A stretch of DNA of 64,000 nucleotides from Phoronis australis. Lineage: Eukaryota; Phoronida; Phoronidae. How positions within the stretch are numbered: position 1 is the stretch's first letter; each line of letters begins with the position of its first letter. Where the stretch lies: the NCBI GenBank assembly GCA_002633005.1, contig NMRA01000668.1:1-64000 (forward strand). Direction: 5' to 3'. The notes under the pieces were generated by a model. It saw only the letters and a list, made by a program, of their open reading frames with translations. It searched no databases and was not told where the DNA came from. Made by a program: the position numbers and the translations under genes. Below are positions 1 to 14,400 of the stretch, piece by piece.

Positions 1-1039
1 AGCAGAGTATAAGCCAGGGTTTTGTCCATCATACATTCGTACCCTCGAACTCCCAAATGGAATCTAGGAAAGTTTTAGGGAGGACCATGTCCCCCTTGGC
101 CCCCCGTGAATTTGCCATTGAGAACTGTCCTGTTCCCCTCAAAGCCTACTGGATAACTTTGTAATAATGTTCCGTTGTAATCAGCATATTGTCTTTTCCA
201 TCCGTACCTAAACACTGTATATGTTTAAACGCGTAAACATACGTAAAGTAATGGTGGTTCACGTCAAATATGAATTACTGGCGGAAATTTAAGGCAACGT
301 GTTTTCAATAACAGCCTTGAGTAGCGGAAAGTGACAAAAGAAATCGAAGAAGCGTAAATAGAAAGCGAAAGTCGCTTGAAAGTGTCGAGTGCGTGGCTGA
401 CGAACATTGTTTGCCGGCGAAATGACTCGAACATTGCTGAGTCTACGCACAAACACTTTTGACATGTAGAACAAGTTCTGAGTGAAACAGAAGATTAACT
501 GCTGCGCTTGTCTTTCTTTTATTACAAAAACAAATACTCTGAACGTAGTGCGGGTGTCTCACACCCACGGTATAAGTCCTGCTATATTGTTTCCCTGCCA
601 AGAGGTGCCTTTTCTGACAAAATTGCCTACAAAACGGTGTCTTAACGACGTAAGTCTCAACAAAACGGTTCGATTTGGGAGTTTAAAACTCTGCAAAAGA
701 CTCTGTTTCCATCCAAAAAAGTTATTGGGTGTGTTTTGATATTGAATATGCCATCGAAACGTTGTTTGTAAAAGGATTTTTCATAACATGGGGTCCCTTC
801 TTTTACCGTTTCAGAGTTATTGGTCTAAAGACAGCTGTTCAAAAAATTGTATAATAAAGTTTCAGAAATTAACCCCTGGGAAAGGTTAATGTTTTTGAAA
901 CAAAGTATTGAGAAAAATTAAGCAGAAGAAAGAGGCAGGGATAGAGGAACGTGCGAAAAGGGAGATGGCGCTGAGTGCAGGGTCAAGGGGAAAAGGACAA
1001 GGAACGGAAACAAGCTACAGTTAACTTCAAACATGTTAT

Positions 1040-1510
1040 AATGAGCTCCGAATTCAAGTATGAGTTGACAACTCGTATAATATGATATACAGGTACAAAT
1101 TCATTGCAGTTGGTTGGCATCTCATTGTGTTAGGTCAACAACTTATAGTATTTAGTTAGTTTTTGAACTCATTACTTTGAGTTGACAAGGCATGGTTATG
1201 AGCTGAGAGCTCATTATAGTAATTTGCAAACTCATAAATGATACCAAACACACTATAGTTTGTTGCGAATTCATCAAATTGACGGGACGCCTTATTAGTT
1301 GCGAACTCATTATAGTGACTTATATTAACATATTGAGATGCGAACGTGTTACAATTGTCTTTTACCTACTGTAAGTGTTATGAATAGATTTAAACGAATT
1401 GTCTCTTATGTTATTCAACTGAGTTGCAAGCTCCTAATAATGAATTTCAAACTCATCATAATGTGTTGTTAATTTATTAGGAGTTATTATGGTGAGTTGA
1501 AATTTCATTT
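1040..1510. repeat. Degenerate 'gagttgcaaactcattataa' repeat cluster
   Basis: Many variants of 'gagttg(c/a)(a/g)aactcat' and 'actcattatagt', in both orientations, at irregular spacing. No coding potential seen. Confidence 0.55.
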
Positions 1511-2898
1511 CGCAGCAGAGTCGGCGTTAGAATAACGCGTAAAATACAGACCGGAACACGAGTCTTGGAAACGGAAGTATGACAAATAGGAATAGAATTA
1601 CGTAGGGCTGATAAGCCATCGAATTCTCACGTAACTATTTATTTTGCTATTAATTAAAGCAATAAATTAACTATTTGAAAGTCGTTTACAGCTAGTGGTT
1701 ATCTGGGCGTGGATTAGTTATAAAAGTGCAGTTTTGAAATTTCGTATTAAACACTCGAGTGATTCAACGACCTGTTATGTAATGAAGCCATGTTACAGTT
1801 TAAGGTTATGAAGGACCCTAGAAAAATGACCAAATTTGGCTACCTTCGAAATGGCTGATGGGACTCATACAGGTTTAGATACATGTACTGTGCTTTATGC
1901 ATTTTCTCCACAACGGTGTTAGGATTTGTTTGTAAGATATTTAAGTTTTGCATAAGAGGGTATCAAAACATAGTGGTTTTAAGATTTTTTATGAAGAACA
2001 TTCAAGAGTTGCATGTCACGAAAACGAAATGATCATTTTAGAAAACTATAAAAAATTAACGTAATTTTGCCAAATCTCTCCTTACGTCCGTTCTCGCGAG
2101 TTTTTTTTTGCAGAAAATTTTTACTCGAGTGGGCAAAGTTGATAATTCCGCAAATCTTGCAATGGTCTTTCTGTGGAAAACATTTTCGGAATATTTTCCT
2201 GAAAATTTAACAAAATGTTTGCTCCAGTTATGTCAAATACACGTATTTGCAGACCAAGGCCCGTGGTTTGATTTTTTTATACGAAAATATTTTTGGGCAT
2301 TTTCTGTGGAAACTCAAAATTTGATCGAAATATGGTGTCTGAAGACTAATGATTTTTCATAAAAATAACGGTTGTTTCATTTTCATACAAAATAACGATA
2401 GTTGCATACCAGGCCTGAGTAGAGATTCGTAGTTCATCGTACCAAAGTACGTCCTAGAACTGTGCCTATCCGCTAGACTACGAGGCAATACGCCGACGGG
2501 TAGACGAGATGAAAGCTATTAAATTTTGTCTTCTACATGTACATTAGGGACAGAGAACTGGACGTACAATGTGTACAGTTCTTAAGCAAGCCGACGCAAA
2601 ACTATGCAAGTCTACGCATAAACACGCAAGTCTGCGCAAAAATACGCCATTCTACACAAAACTGTGTTACTGCACGTCATCTCCATGCACTAGTAAGCTT
2701 CAATCGTTGCAAAGACAAAAATGATACTACACCGGGTATCAGTAAAGTGTACATCGTTTCCGAGCCTAACATGAATATCCATATCATTTTCGAGTTTTGC
2801 AGCATGGGTAACTCCAACTGACGAAGCTGAGTGTTACCAAGTAAAAATTAAAAAGTAAGAACGTAGTCAAATCCTACCATACGCTCACATGTATACAC

Positions 2899-2951
2899 AC
2901 ATGTATAACCTTTTAAGGTTATACATGTTACAGTTTAAAAACTGTAACATG
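2899..2951. repeat. Two overlapping palindromes
   Basis: 'acatgtataacc' pairs with 'ggttatacatgt' (2899-2928), and the overlapping 'catgttacagttt' pairs with 'aaactgtaacatg' (2924-2951). Together they could form adjacent hairpins. Confidence 0.7.
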
Positions 2952-3334
2952 GCTGCACTACACATCTACTGCGCAAGGTTAACAAAGGTTAACACCACGA
3001 GTTCTTTTCCGATAATTCTCGAGCAGGCATTAAATTGCAAAAATATTATGTTATCAATTGATTCTTTGTGTAGTAAATATATGACCATCATTTTACCTGT
3101 CAAAACTATCTTGAACCATGACATGACGGTTATTACTTGCAGATTTATTGACCACATTTCAGCGATTTCCTGATGTCTTCCAGCAGCTGAAAAAAATTAA
3201 AAACGTAGCCGTTCAAATTCTCGTAACTAAATCACAGGCAGTGTATAATGTTTCCTTTATTTATGTAGAAAATATATCTGAAACTAAATTAGGCTATCCA
3301 GATTCTCCCAATGATACTATTGTTTCATGAAATG

Positions 3335-3563
3335 AAGAATATTAATCGGTAAATAAAACAACAAGAATGGATCAACTTAAATTTGAAATTTTCGGACGTA
3401 ATAACTTCCTTTATCAACAAAAACAACATGTTGTAAACGGCCCTTGGATAACGTTCCTGTGGCATATTCAAACTTTTTTGTTGATAAAGGAAGTTATTAC
3501 GTCCGAAAATTTCAAATTTCAGTTGATCCATTCTTGTTGCTTTATTTACCGATTTATATTCTT
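3335..3563. mobile_element. 229-bp fold-back element (89-bp arms)
   Basis: Arms 3335-3423 and 3475-3563 are near-perfect reverse complements (for example 'ttttcggacgtaataacttc' on both). The ~51-bp loop between them recurs alone at about 4200-4252 with one or two changes. No coding capacity. Confidence 0.75.
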
Positions 3564-4199
3564 TATTTATGTGTACACATGGCTATCAGCCCAAAGTACA
3601 ACAGACAAACAAACAGAATCTTTGGAGTGCTATGACTCTAGTCAGCAATACACAAGCTGTTCCGTTTTTTAGATGCGTAGTATGCATATTTCACAACTGA
3701 GGTACATAACAGTCTATGAAATTTAAACAAAGAGGGACTTGTCCAGGGGCTCTCACTTAGAAACTTAGCTCTGATTTCGGAAAAAGCGTCGCAAACTAAC
3801 AAAAATGATATCCATCCGCGACACAATTCCTCGAGCATAATGTACAGACTCTGTCTTGATATATCACATTTACGTGGCTACCAGTTTCTACTGCCAGTCT
3901 GTGGTTTGCACGTCAAAAACGAGTAAAACTTTGCACGAACACTCTTGGAAGATTATCACTTTCTAAATAATTTTCATATTCAAATACAACCTTAAGATTT
4001 TTGTAATTAATTGGAATCAACATCGGACTGTCACCTTTGCAAAGCACAGTCCTGAACACGTTGAGAGAAAATATTTACAAATTACTCTTGACATACGACT
4101 CCTTGGTTTACCCAAACATCATAGAAACCATACATTGACAATAAATTGCAGACTGAGCTTGCCCAATTATACATACGTCTACCATTTTCATCTAGTCTG

Positions 4200-4252
4200 T
4201 ACAACATGTTGTAAGCGGCCCTTGGATAACGTTCCTGTGGCATATTCAAAAT
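4200..4252 (+). repeat. Solo copy of the loop of the 3335-3563 fold-back element
   Basis: 'acaacatgttgtaagcggcc' and 'cttggataacgttcctgtgg' repeat 3424-3474 almost base for base, but without the inverted arms. Confidence 0.7.
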
Positions 4253-5945
4253 TCAGCATTAATACAGCTAACAAAGTATCTCGTAAACATGTGTAGGGTA
4301 CGTCATTTCAGGTCATTAATGAAGCACAACTTTTATTGCTTGGCGAAACCTGCATGGGAGCATAGTTCTAGGTGATTTGTTATGCCCCGTTGGCCATCAT
4401 CTAGGCTGATTGTTTGCTCCCAGAAGTGATTCGTCACATGATTTTATGCCATTATAACAATGGAAAAGCATCCAGCGACTAGTGAATAACTTTCCTTTAA
4501 CAAAATGGCTACGAAAGTGACACTACTGGTAAGGCCTAAGAGCATAGCCTTAGACGGTGACACAGTTTAGTGTCAACTATATGTATACATTGGCTGGGCG
4601 AATGACATGCTTCTGCATATCATTGCGTTGTTGTTCGCGTCCATAAAATCACAGAAAAGATAAAGCATCGTCTCGAGATTCAACAAAATTGTAGATTGAA
4701 CCACAATAAACAAGAAACGTGGCCACCTACTGCAGAGTATTAATTAATTACGAACGCATAGTGTCTGTTTGATTAACAATGTCCTTCAAACAAAGCTCTG
4801 ACTTTTACATTGGAAATACTTTGCATAATTGCGACAAAAAGTGGAGGAAATTTCAACAAAAGCAACAGAACAGTATTTTTGATTTTCAAAAACCTTAGCA
4901 AACCTAGAGCGAATTACATTTTGAAAGAACAAATTAAAGGGTTGAATCAGTTAAAATCAAGGCATAATGGCGTATTTACACATTTTTTCTCTACTCAGAA
5001 CTCTCAGGCTATCACAAACTCTTGGATTGCTTTACCAAGTACCACATTTGTCATGATTCTATGCCAAGTTGGCTCAGGGGCAAGTGTTAGTCAAACATTG
5101 GTGCACTTCACATCTCAATCTTGATCATAGGCCATCAGCTAACAGTTGAGTTCCGGATAAACTGAATCTCTGTTCATTGCTGTAACTGTTATGAAATCGT
5201 TACCATTCACAAAGGTATTTCTCTGCAGTGTGGGCTTTTTAGCTTGTTATTAGTCTAGGTAATGTAATGTAAAGCAACTTAGCAGGGGGGCAGCTCAAAT
5301 TTATTATGACTTAGAGATTTCTGCCAGTAGGGCAACGCAATGTTAGTCGAGACCACTGAAATACAGATTGAATATTTCTCATTTGTTGTTGCTTTTTATG
5401 CGAAATTCATAAACCTTCCCACGCTCACCTGATCTTGAATTGTTGCCGATGAATTCAAAATTTTAATAAACAAACCGAAACAATACATGGTGAACAGTTT
5501 AACATTTGTTTAAGAGGCAGAAAACCATAATGAATACGTAACCAAATTTAGTCTGGTTTTGCGTTCCAGGCCTCTTTAAAGGCCTATTTGGATATTGGTC
5601 TTTAGCCACCAAGAGAGGGCACTGCAGCTCTAAGAAATGATGTGTCATTACATACGCTTAAAAGATTTTTTGTTGACAGCATAGAGTTTACATCCTTCAA
5701 ATTGACTTCTCGTGCACGTAAACACTCGTTTGTTCGACTACTTACCGCGGCAGCCACGTGATATTCGAAAATGAAATCAGGCGCTTCGTGAAATAGTGTA
5801 ATAAAGGTGCTATAGGTTGCCGAAACTTAGTAGTTACAGTGTAAGCTTGATCTTTGATTTTTGTATTTGGAAATGCACCACGCAGCTCTTCACCCTAATC
5901 TCCGTCTCCCTAACCGCCTCATTTCGCAACAACCAAAATGTCATC

Positions 5946-6220
5946 AACAACAATAATAATGATAATAATAACATCAACAATAGCATTCGAGTGGTTTATG
6001 ATAATGATAATATTATGTTATGATTCTTGACAACATGATGATTGACAACAAAAACAATACCTTAACAATTATTAAATTATAACATGGACATTATTATCAC
6101 CATCACTACGACTATAACTATAGTTTTACCACTTTTTATCATCTTAAGTTTATTCATATTATCGTTATTGTTTTTGTTATTAATCATACTATTGTTATTG
6201 TTATTGTTATTGTTATTAAA
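5946..6220. repeat. AT-rich trinucleotide and hexanucleotide microsatellites
   Basis: AAC/AAT/GAT runs at 5946-6015 and (TTATTG)n at 6189-6216. Asn-rich open frames here reflect the repeat. Confidence 0.8.
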
Positions 6221-7776
6221 GTAACTATTCCCCCGAGGGTGATAGATAACAGGTGCAGAACTATCATGGCCTCTCGACCACACTCTCATTTCATTCACCT
6301 GAACCTGTTTTGATCCATCAAGTTGCCATGTTAGTAAACAAGGTTGACATTATAGGATAGGGAGGATGCGTAGATTGTAACAAAAACGACACTGGCATAT
6401 GGTCATTGTAGCTCTCACTTTGCTTAAAGACAAGCTGACAAATATTCACGTAATTTATGTGTTTGTTTAGTGTAATGCATATGTTAGTTTATGTGAAGAT
6501 TATTTATCTTAAAACTTTAGGTCCTCTTTGAGTTATCAAACCCTGTCTGATTTAGAGAAATGCTTGCACATAAACTCAACATAATTGTCCGACACCATTG
6601 CACACGCCTCTGGTGAATACTATTGCCAATGTGACAAGAGTTGGAAATTCTCGGAATACATAATAAGTATAAAAATATGAGAGTTAAACTTTTTACATAT
6701 CCGTCATTTAATAACCAGTCCTATAGAAGTGCTTTATTAGCACACCGCTGATATTTCAAGTATTCTCAAAAGTAACATGCAGATTTCAAAGAAATGTTTG
6801 CATTGTCTAATTACCCATGTGTGTTAATGGGTCACGGTAACTGCGTTTACAAAAGAATTGTACTTTTGATGACCTAAGTGCTTTTTTATATTTTTGTATT
6901 CACATAAACTGTAACGAACCTGGTCAAAATCAATACGAAAACAATCATAAATGTAACTCTCTTCATAGGAGAATCTGGATCTTGTTTGATGGAGTATGTG
7001 ATATGAATTTGCTCGAAGTTCACCAACCTGCGTCAAAGGCACATAAACAGGAACAATTTCTGAAAGAGTTAGACTTCAGATCAAAAACAGTGCCTGGCTT
7101 TTGATGTTTGGTCATCGAATGATGTAGATTTTACCGAAGTTTGACCTGCATTAAAATGGACTGATCATCAATTTCTTTCAAGATGGGTTTATACATGTAG
7201 TTCGTAAAACATATGAACTGAAAAATTAGTAAGAGACTAATTTTTACATTTGAGTCATCTTATACACGGCAACTCATAATACAAACTTCATAAATTTGCA
7301 AATTTTCTGCATGCCGAGTTGCATGGATTTTTAGAGACTACCAATGCGTCCAATCTACTTACTATATTCCTATTTTAGTTGTCGCAGAATAATTCGGATA
7401 ACTGGTCAACTTGTGACAACGACGCGCAGCTGATTGCGTGATCAAGCGACACTAGGGGTCACAAGGTCACAATGAAAAGTTTCTGCCCGTCATAAAACAA
7501 CTTACAAATTTCAGTTCTTGCTGCATTTTGAGACGGATTTGTAAAGATTGTTTAAGTATCTCCAAACTGTAACATAGCAGTGGCTTTGAGAAAATTGGAG
7601 CGAAACTTTTGTAGAAAATTTTCACTGCACAAAATGAAATGCATAGATAGTCTCTAAAATCCAGTGAAGAATCTGTTGCTTACAAATGCTTGATTTGGGC
7701 ATCAATGAAAGAGTTGGCGAGTTGGAACACATCCAACGCAGGAGTCGAAACATCCTCCATTCATAAAATAAACTAA

Positions 7777-7830
7777 AATAATGATAATGATGGTGATGAC
7801 GACGGCGGTGGCGGCGGCGACGATGATGAT
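7777..7830 (+). repeat. GAT/GGC trinucleotide microsatellite
   Basis: 'gatgatggtgatgacgacgg' passing into GGC and back to GAT repeats. Confidence 0.75.
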
Positions 7831-8242
7831 TCTGCAGTAGCTAATCTACGTATTGTCAACTGGCACTTGGTTTGCAAATAAACTTTCAAAACAAGTTCTA
7901 AATGAAATGCTTAACTCACTGTAATGTCCAACGTAAACAAGTAATGTCGGCGATTATGATGATTGTTGCGATCACGATCAACTGTAACGTGACGGTTATA
8001 ACTTCCTGTGTTTCTCAGTCGCATAACATCGATCAGTGTAGTGGTACGTCATTGGTAAAACTGCGAACTTGTGAGACAAAGTCTACGATAACCTTTAGGG
8101 TTTTGTTACCTCAGCGCTTTGAAGCGAGCCTAAACCAGACAGTGACTTACCCGTCGTAATCGATCATAAATTGATACTCGTTGCTTAGCCGCGATGCTAA
8201 AGAAAATCTTCTCCGCTAAAGCCTCGATTTAAAAAATCAAAG

Positions 8243-8463
8243 ATGGCTAATATTTACTTTTCAATTTTAAAAACAATCATGTTGGTCTTTTGCTTCACTT
8301 ATGGTTCTTGTTTTCATAAGGTTAACAGGCGTGTTGGTTTACGAACGCAATTATCTCATCCAGGACGTTCAACCAAGCGTATGAATAATGAGTACCTTCC
8401 TTCAATCCGAGACTGCGACATCAAGCCTTTGCGCCGAGGACTTCTCCAGATACTCTGTGGGTA
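8243..8463 (+). CDS. Possible small secreted-peptide precursor or first exon
   Basis: A 73-codon ORF with a good start context (aagATGG). Residues ~4-22 form a hydrophobic signal-peptide-like stretch. Basic cleavage sites follow: RR after KVN, KR after GRST, RR before GLLQILCG. A C-terminal Gly could be an amidation donor, or the TGTGG/GTAAAT end could be a splice donor leading to more sequence. Two Cys are 13 residues apart and end in CG, recalling insulin-family B chains, but the spacing is wrong for them (11). No A chain or homologue was found. It may be chance. Confidence 0.25.
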
Positions 8464-11400
8464 AATGGTGCACGCTTTCTCGGTTTGCCTAATTTACACT
8501 AATTCATTTTCAGCCCAAATTCAGGTACGTCTGAATGCCTTGTCATTTCAATCGATTATTGGTAAGCGAGACATTTGTTCAGGAAGCTATTCTTTTCCTA
8601 AATCGAAGTTTGCGCCACGGATTCTATCTCCGGATTGAGCCCCAAGAGGGGTACTATCGATTTAACTTCTGTTGTATTCATTAAGGATTTTCAGCCTTTT
8701 TACCATTTCACGAGTCTGTGTGTTTTATTTTAATATACAGTATATTATATTGGAGAAGTTAAACAAATAGACAAATGTTAGATATTAGATAGGTGTGCAT
8801 TGAATTTGTAACTCCATCTTAGTCAATAATGAAATCATGGTAGAGACTTTTTTAAGTGGGAAGGTAATGTTTCAAGTCTTAAAGATACGCTTTCCTTACA
8901 TTCACCAATATAGAACGCAGAGTGTGTTGCGACAGTTGAAAGACATCATTGAAATATAAAACTGTGATATTTGCTTTAGCCTCGTTTTTGTTTGCTTTAT
9001 TTTACTATTAGATTTTTCAAAAAGTGAAAAGGGTTTGCGGAAACGTCATTGCATATGGCGGCAGCTGAGAGAGTCAGCTGCGTCACTCACTATACGATGG
9101 AAATTTTAGGTTGTGGTGGTGCATCACCAAACATAAAACCAAATTAAAAATCATATTAAGTTGAGTTCAGTTTGAAAATATATGGAACTTTGTGGAACGA
9201 GTACTATCTGAGCTTAAGTTCCGATTCAACTAACTTGCGTTAACATCCGTTTTATAAAGTTTTTAGCTAAAATGAGGCGAGAAAATAATCTTTAAGATTT
9301 GACAAGAGGTAAACGTAACAACAGAAAATAAACAAACTATGTGATTATGTGGCTATGTGGCAATGTGGCTAAACCACACACGAGGTATACATGGAGCTAC
9401 TGCTGAATATGACCACGCAGAAAAAATGGGGCCATATTTGATAGCCCCCCCCTCCCCTCCGCTGCCAATGGAAGGAAGCAGTGGGCCCATTATCTGATTC
9501 TAACAAATTCCGGACTTACATGTACTTATGAAAAACCTAATGACTAACTGCATATACTTACAACAAAGTCCACGTGAGTCTCAGTTAGATGATAGAGGAT
9601 ATACCAGTCTTGGCATACGTCAGGCGGAAGTTGGTTTGGGACCGGCACTAGCAATCTTTTTTCAAACCAGTAATGGAAACTGCATTGTAATCAAGTATTT
9701 TACTAGTGATTAGCTTCACGGACAAGGACTATAAATAAATACAAGCCTAACAGATACGTATTTGATTGAAAACTATGATTGGTACAATCTTCGTTTTCGA
9801 TTCGCGTCCAGGTATAGTTATCCAAACTGTACATCAACAAATGTCTGATCCATTTTGGGGTGCTCCGTGACCTTGTGGACGCTCTAGGCATACAACCGTG
9901 AGGCAGTGATTTCAGTTACATATACAGAGACGAGATATGTATTGCTCAACTCAGTCCTTTGCAAATCTCTTTTTCAGGGAGATTACATGGGTGGCACAGC
10001 ACTGAAAAATGTGGGGGCTATAGCCTCCCCCAGTCCCCTGTAGTACACGGTCCGTAAACCATGGGCGGCGAAGCACTGGGAAAAGTGGTGCGCCGCCCAT
10101 GTTTTAGATCCGATCCCAATCGGGGGATCGCAGGAAACAATTCCATAGCCGCGGCCCTAAAGTCCAAATGCAATCCTCTACTCTGTCAAATTCCAGTCAC
10201 GGATCAGCAGACAGTGACCAAACTCGAGTTACAAATCCCCATACCTACACCCTTATACTTCACACCCGTGCCGAAAATGCTGCACACATTTCACCATCAA
10301 TAGTATATAATAATTATTATCATCATCATTATTATATTATTATCATATGATTTTAATGGCATTATTGAACCATTATAATAATAAATATCACATTAAAACG
10401 AATAACAAATTAGTGGTAACACTGACTGTAGTGAATAGCAATAATTCCAGTGCGTAGCGCTTTTCAAGTTTTATAATTGCCTTGTAACCTATTACTGTTA
10501 TTATTAAATTGGTGTTATTTTTATCATTATTATGATCATTCAATGATGTTCATCTTACGCTCGCGTTCGGATATACGAATAACAAATCCGTAACCAAAAG
10601 ATGCCCCTGACAAGAAATTCAAGTTTAGTAATTTCATCTAATATACAGACTGTATTCACTGCACATCCCTGAAAAGGCTAATGTATATAAAAACAAAATA
10701 TCCACATTTCCTATAATCCCTCTTGGGTAGTTTACAAAGAAAGAAATCTCTCCTGAATAAGTCTGAGACTAAATCACTACATGGTAGCAACGCAGAGATC
10801 TGTTACTCACGTTCTGACGTGCGCACAGCATGTCTTGACCTCCAACGCTCACTTCAACTCTGTCAAACGTTCGTCGATTTACATAAAAATACTCAACAGG
10901 TCTTTAAAACGGCTGTGTCAATTAGTCTAGCATTAAAGGCTCCTGTAAGGAATAACCTGTCTTTTTACACGAATTATTACATTTACTCACCGCAGTTGTT
11001 ATAAAGATGGCTATCTTCTTGATTCCCGTGCAAATCACTGACGCCTGTTAATCAGCGGCAAATTTACCGATTACCTGGCGATATCGTTTCTTTCATACAA
11101 CACCCGGTTTTGTAAAATTCATTTACAAATTCCGCTCTCGTATCCGGTGGTCACGTGATTCGAGAAATATTTAAGCAATAAATAAACTCGCCGATGACAG
11201 CAATCAGATAATCCTATCAGCGGTGTGACAGGGTGTCGTGACTCGCCCTTTGAATGTAATACCGGGGGTAATTCCGTTCCGTGGTAATACGTGCATGGCA
11301 CCGGACGGATTACCTTTTCAGCCACATGCTTTTGTACATGCACAATTAAATACAGTGCCAGCTAAAAAAACAACGACAAATGTTGAACTTCAATGTGTCT

Positions 11401-14400
11401 TGTGACACATATTTGTTATCATAGTTAAAGCTATTGTTACCTCGCCGTCAGTCGAATTTTGACCATTTACGGTTAAAGTGTTCCTTAGTCAATTTGTAAA
11501 TGATTTCAGGGTTTAGTAAGTTCACAATATTGCTGAAGACCACGCTCTTCGTGTTGGCTTTGTCATGACGTGTCACTGCAGTAAGCGCACAGCATACATG
11601 TACATGTAACAAACTGTGTCAGTTACTTGAAAATCCAAAATTCATTAGTCAGTTGGATAAAGGAACACGTTGCGATATAAGCATATCAAAAGAATCTAGG
11701 CATTTTTCATCGGAACGCGGGTTCTAATCGTTTTTTAAGTGATATTGTGTCATTTTCTACTAATTCTTCATAACCTGATTGTCATTTCAAAGCATCAGCG
11801 ACACACCTTCATTAAAAGTACAATAATACCCCCGGCAACCATACACAAACAACCACGGCCTCAAGGCTGATAACATCCGCAGAGAATGAAATATTGGGAA
11901 AATGTTGGGCGGAATTTTATTTTACGAAGGTTTTGCTACCACTAGCGAGCAGATAGTACTTTCTTAACTAGCTGCTAATCTACTCCATAAACTGCAAATT
12001 ACATTATATGAACTGGTTTACTTAAAAGGATACCAAGCCCTGTTTTGATGATTTGGCGAGTCAAACCTGCGCACCTTCGCCCGCTGGTGCACCAGTCTTT
12101 GCTCTGTCGAGTGGTGAAGGATTATTCAGACAATTTTGGTACCCTTAGTCTACCCTCGCGGCTATAGTTGTGTGGTCTTTCCCACATGTGTCTCGGACTT
12201 AACCTGCCAAGAGTGTTAGTTACGTTTTTCTTTTTAACAGACTTTGGTTGGGAAGCATCGGGCTTTTAAGTGTTGATGTGAAAGTAATATCCCCTGCTAG
12301 TGCTTGTGGCTGTAAATCCCAAAACGCCGCACTTTCCAAAAATGTGGCGTGAGATACGTAAACCAAGAAAATGTGCACTTACTGAACAACAAGAGCTTGG
12401 CGTTTGAGCATATTCTGATGACGGTCCAGTCACAAGATTAATGACGCAATTGCTAGGCGTTTTAGTTAAAGGGGCACGACTTTGTTCTCTGAAATTGGGT
12501 GTCATTATTCCGTGCTGGTACTTTTCAAGGCAAGTTATGAGCACCTTATTACCCTTGATACATTACAAGCTTAGTACCAGAAAGCCAGCCTGTTAAGCTG
12601 GGTGTAGTTCACTTATCTGCGCAGTGTTTTTGGCTTCTGCTGGGATCGATGAATATATTAAAGGGACTTATCTCTATTAGGCCTAGCTACAGCTCTCAAC
12701 GTCGCCTGTCAAGCACGATGGGAAGGCCGCGTGACATTTTGAAATGTCAAAACACGATTTCAAACTGATGTATAGAAATAATGGAGCCTTGGAAAACCCC
12801 AAAAATAAAAAAAGAAAAAAACTTCATAGAAAATGTCTTCCGAAGAGTAAACAGTTGTGACACTTCTTTAGATCACTCAGCTACATGTGAGTTATGTAAT
12901 TAGTTTGTAACAGGTCAGTCACCTAATTATACAAACTAATGTATGCGCATATTCATGCCATTAGAATTTCACTCGCAGAGCACACTTCACAACGTCACGT
13001 CATATTACGATGCTGGTGCCCGGTTTGTTAAACAAATAATAAAAATGCAGATGTTGGAAAAATAAGTTCTCGGGTATATTCACTCAACGCTTATCATTGC
13101 TTGAAATCATTATAAGAGGGAGACACTGCGCAGACGTATTGTGGCCGTCCGTAGTAAAAGGTAATCCAACTTGCGGACGGACGAGCTCACTCTGAGCGGA
13201 ATGCGTGGGCGCGTATCTCGCACCTTCTCCGGTACCGGTAAAAGTAGTTGGCTTTCATCACGTGGGTAGCGGAATGAGTTTTTGAATTGATGGAGAACAA
13301 TTGCGTTAAGCCGTGCCCCGTATAGAGTGTGACCTTTTGGGTGTGCACGTCTTTAACGTATTCTTGTATATATCAGAACGCGTGCTAATTTTACTTACAT
13401 TTTTTCATAACGCACCAGAACTAAGTCATTGGGTTTGAATCGTGTTCTGACCTTTTCAAAAAGTCCTACTTCTTCTCAGTTGAGATGCACGACAAATGAA
13501 GCAAAGATGCGAGCTATGGCTATAACGCAGAAATTGCCCCTTTAATATGTTCGTCTAAGCAGAAACCTAACAACCTGTCCAGATAAGTTCTTGATCACAG
13601 CAGTTAACTTGAACGTTTATGGCTTTTTGATGTTGATCTTGTAATACATTATGGATAATAGGCCTGCGCGCACTAGTGGCTTCTATCGTTGTCGGTCTGC
13701 AGGCATGACGTGGCTTGAATCACGTCTTTATACAGTTTTGAATGTACGTTGTGACCGCGAAACAGTCACCTGCTACAGTATACTTCAGTTACTAAAAATA
13801 CAATTGCAAATAATGCGTACCTCAATCGACTTAGCCAAAGGAACAACTGATGATCCGAACTATATGGTCAATCATCACTCCTCAAGGAGCAAATGCTGTT
13901 CCACTGAGAGAATTATTCTTAGCCTCTGAAGTCTTCGACAACATTATGAATATAAGTTGAAATGTAGTACTATGACCACTCTGGCTTTTTCGATCGACAA
14001 CGCAACTACAGGGCCGTGGGAAGCGGGCGTCAGGGTGACAACCGACATAGGCGTGGCCCGGGGCCAAGGACAGTCGAGAAAAGATAGACTATGAAACATG
14101 GAGATGAGAGAAACGTCAAAAGAACATTTGACAACTCAATATCAGTACATGGTTTTTCCTGGTGGCTCTGTCGTCAATAAAATGACTCAGTAGAAAAAGG
14201 TCAGAACACTTTTCTCCTGAGAAAAAGGTTTCCTCACAGAACTGATTACAGAACAAATTGATGTCGCAGAAGGAGAGCAACAAAAGTGGCGGGTGCCAAG
14301 TCAACGGAAGCAACAGGCTTGGCGGGGACAGTGAGTTCAGACTGGGTAAACAGTTCCCGCAATCAGAAAAACGCATAAACAGTCAAAGGACTTTTGGAAA

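Larger units (their letters stand above)
1..8242. other. No gene seen (apart from listed repeats)
   Basis: Only short, shadow-like open frames with no recognisable product. Contents are the repeat cluster at 1040-1510, palindromes near 2.9 kb, the fold-back element at 3.3-3.6 kb, its solo loop at 4.2 kb and microsatellites at 5.9-6.2 and 7.8 kb. Confidence 0.6.

Noticed and set aside
3325-3672. Two open frames on opposite strands sharing the same N-terminal 19 residues
   Set aside because: The identity arises from the inverted-repeat arms, not from a gene.
5817-6298. Asn-rich open frames on both strands
   Set aside because: They are translations of AAC/AAT and TTATTG microsatellites.
8400-8460. 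Insulin/relaxin B chain
   Set aside because: The two Cys are 13 residues apart instead of 11, and no A-chain CCxxxC motif was found downstream.
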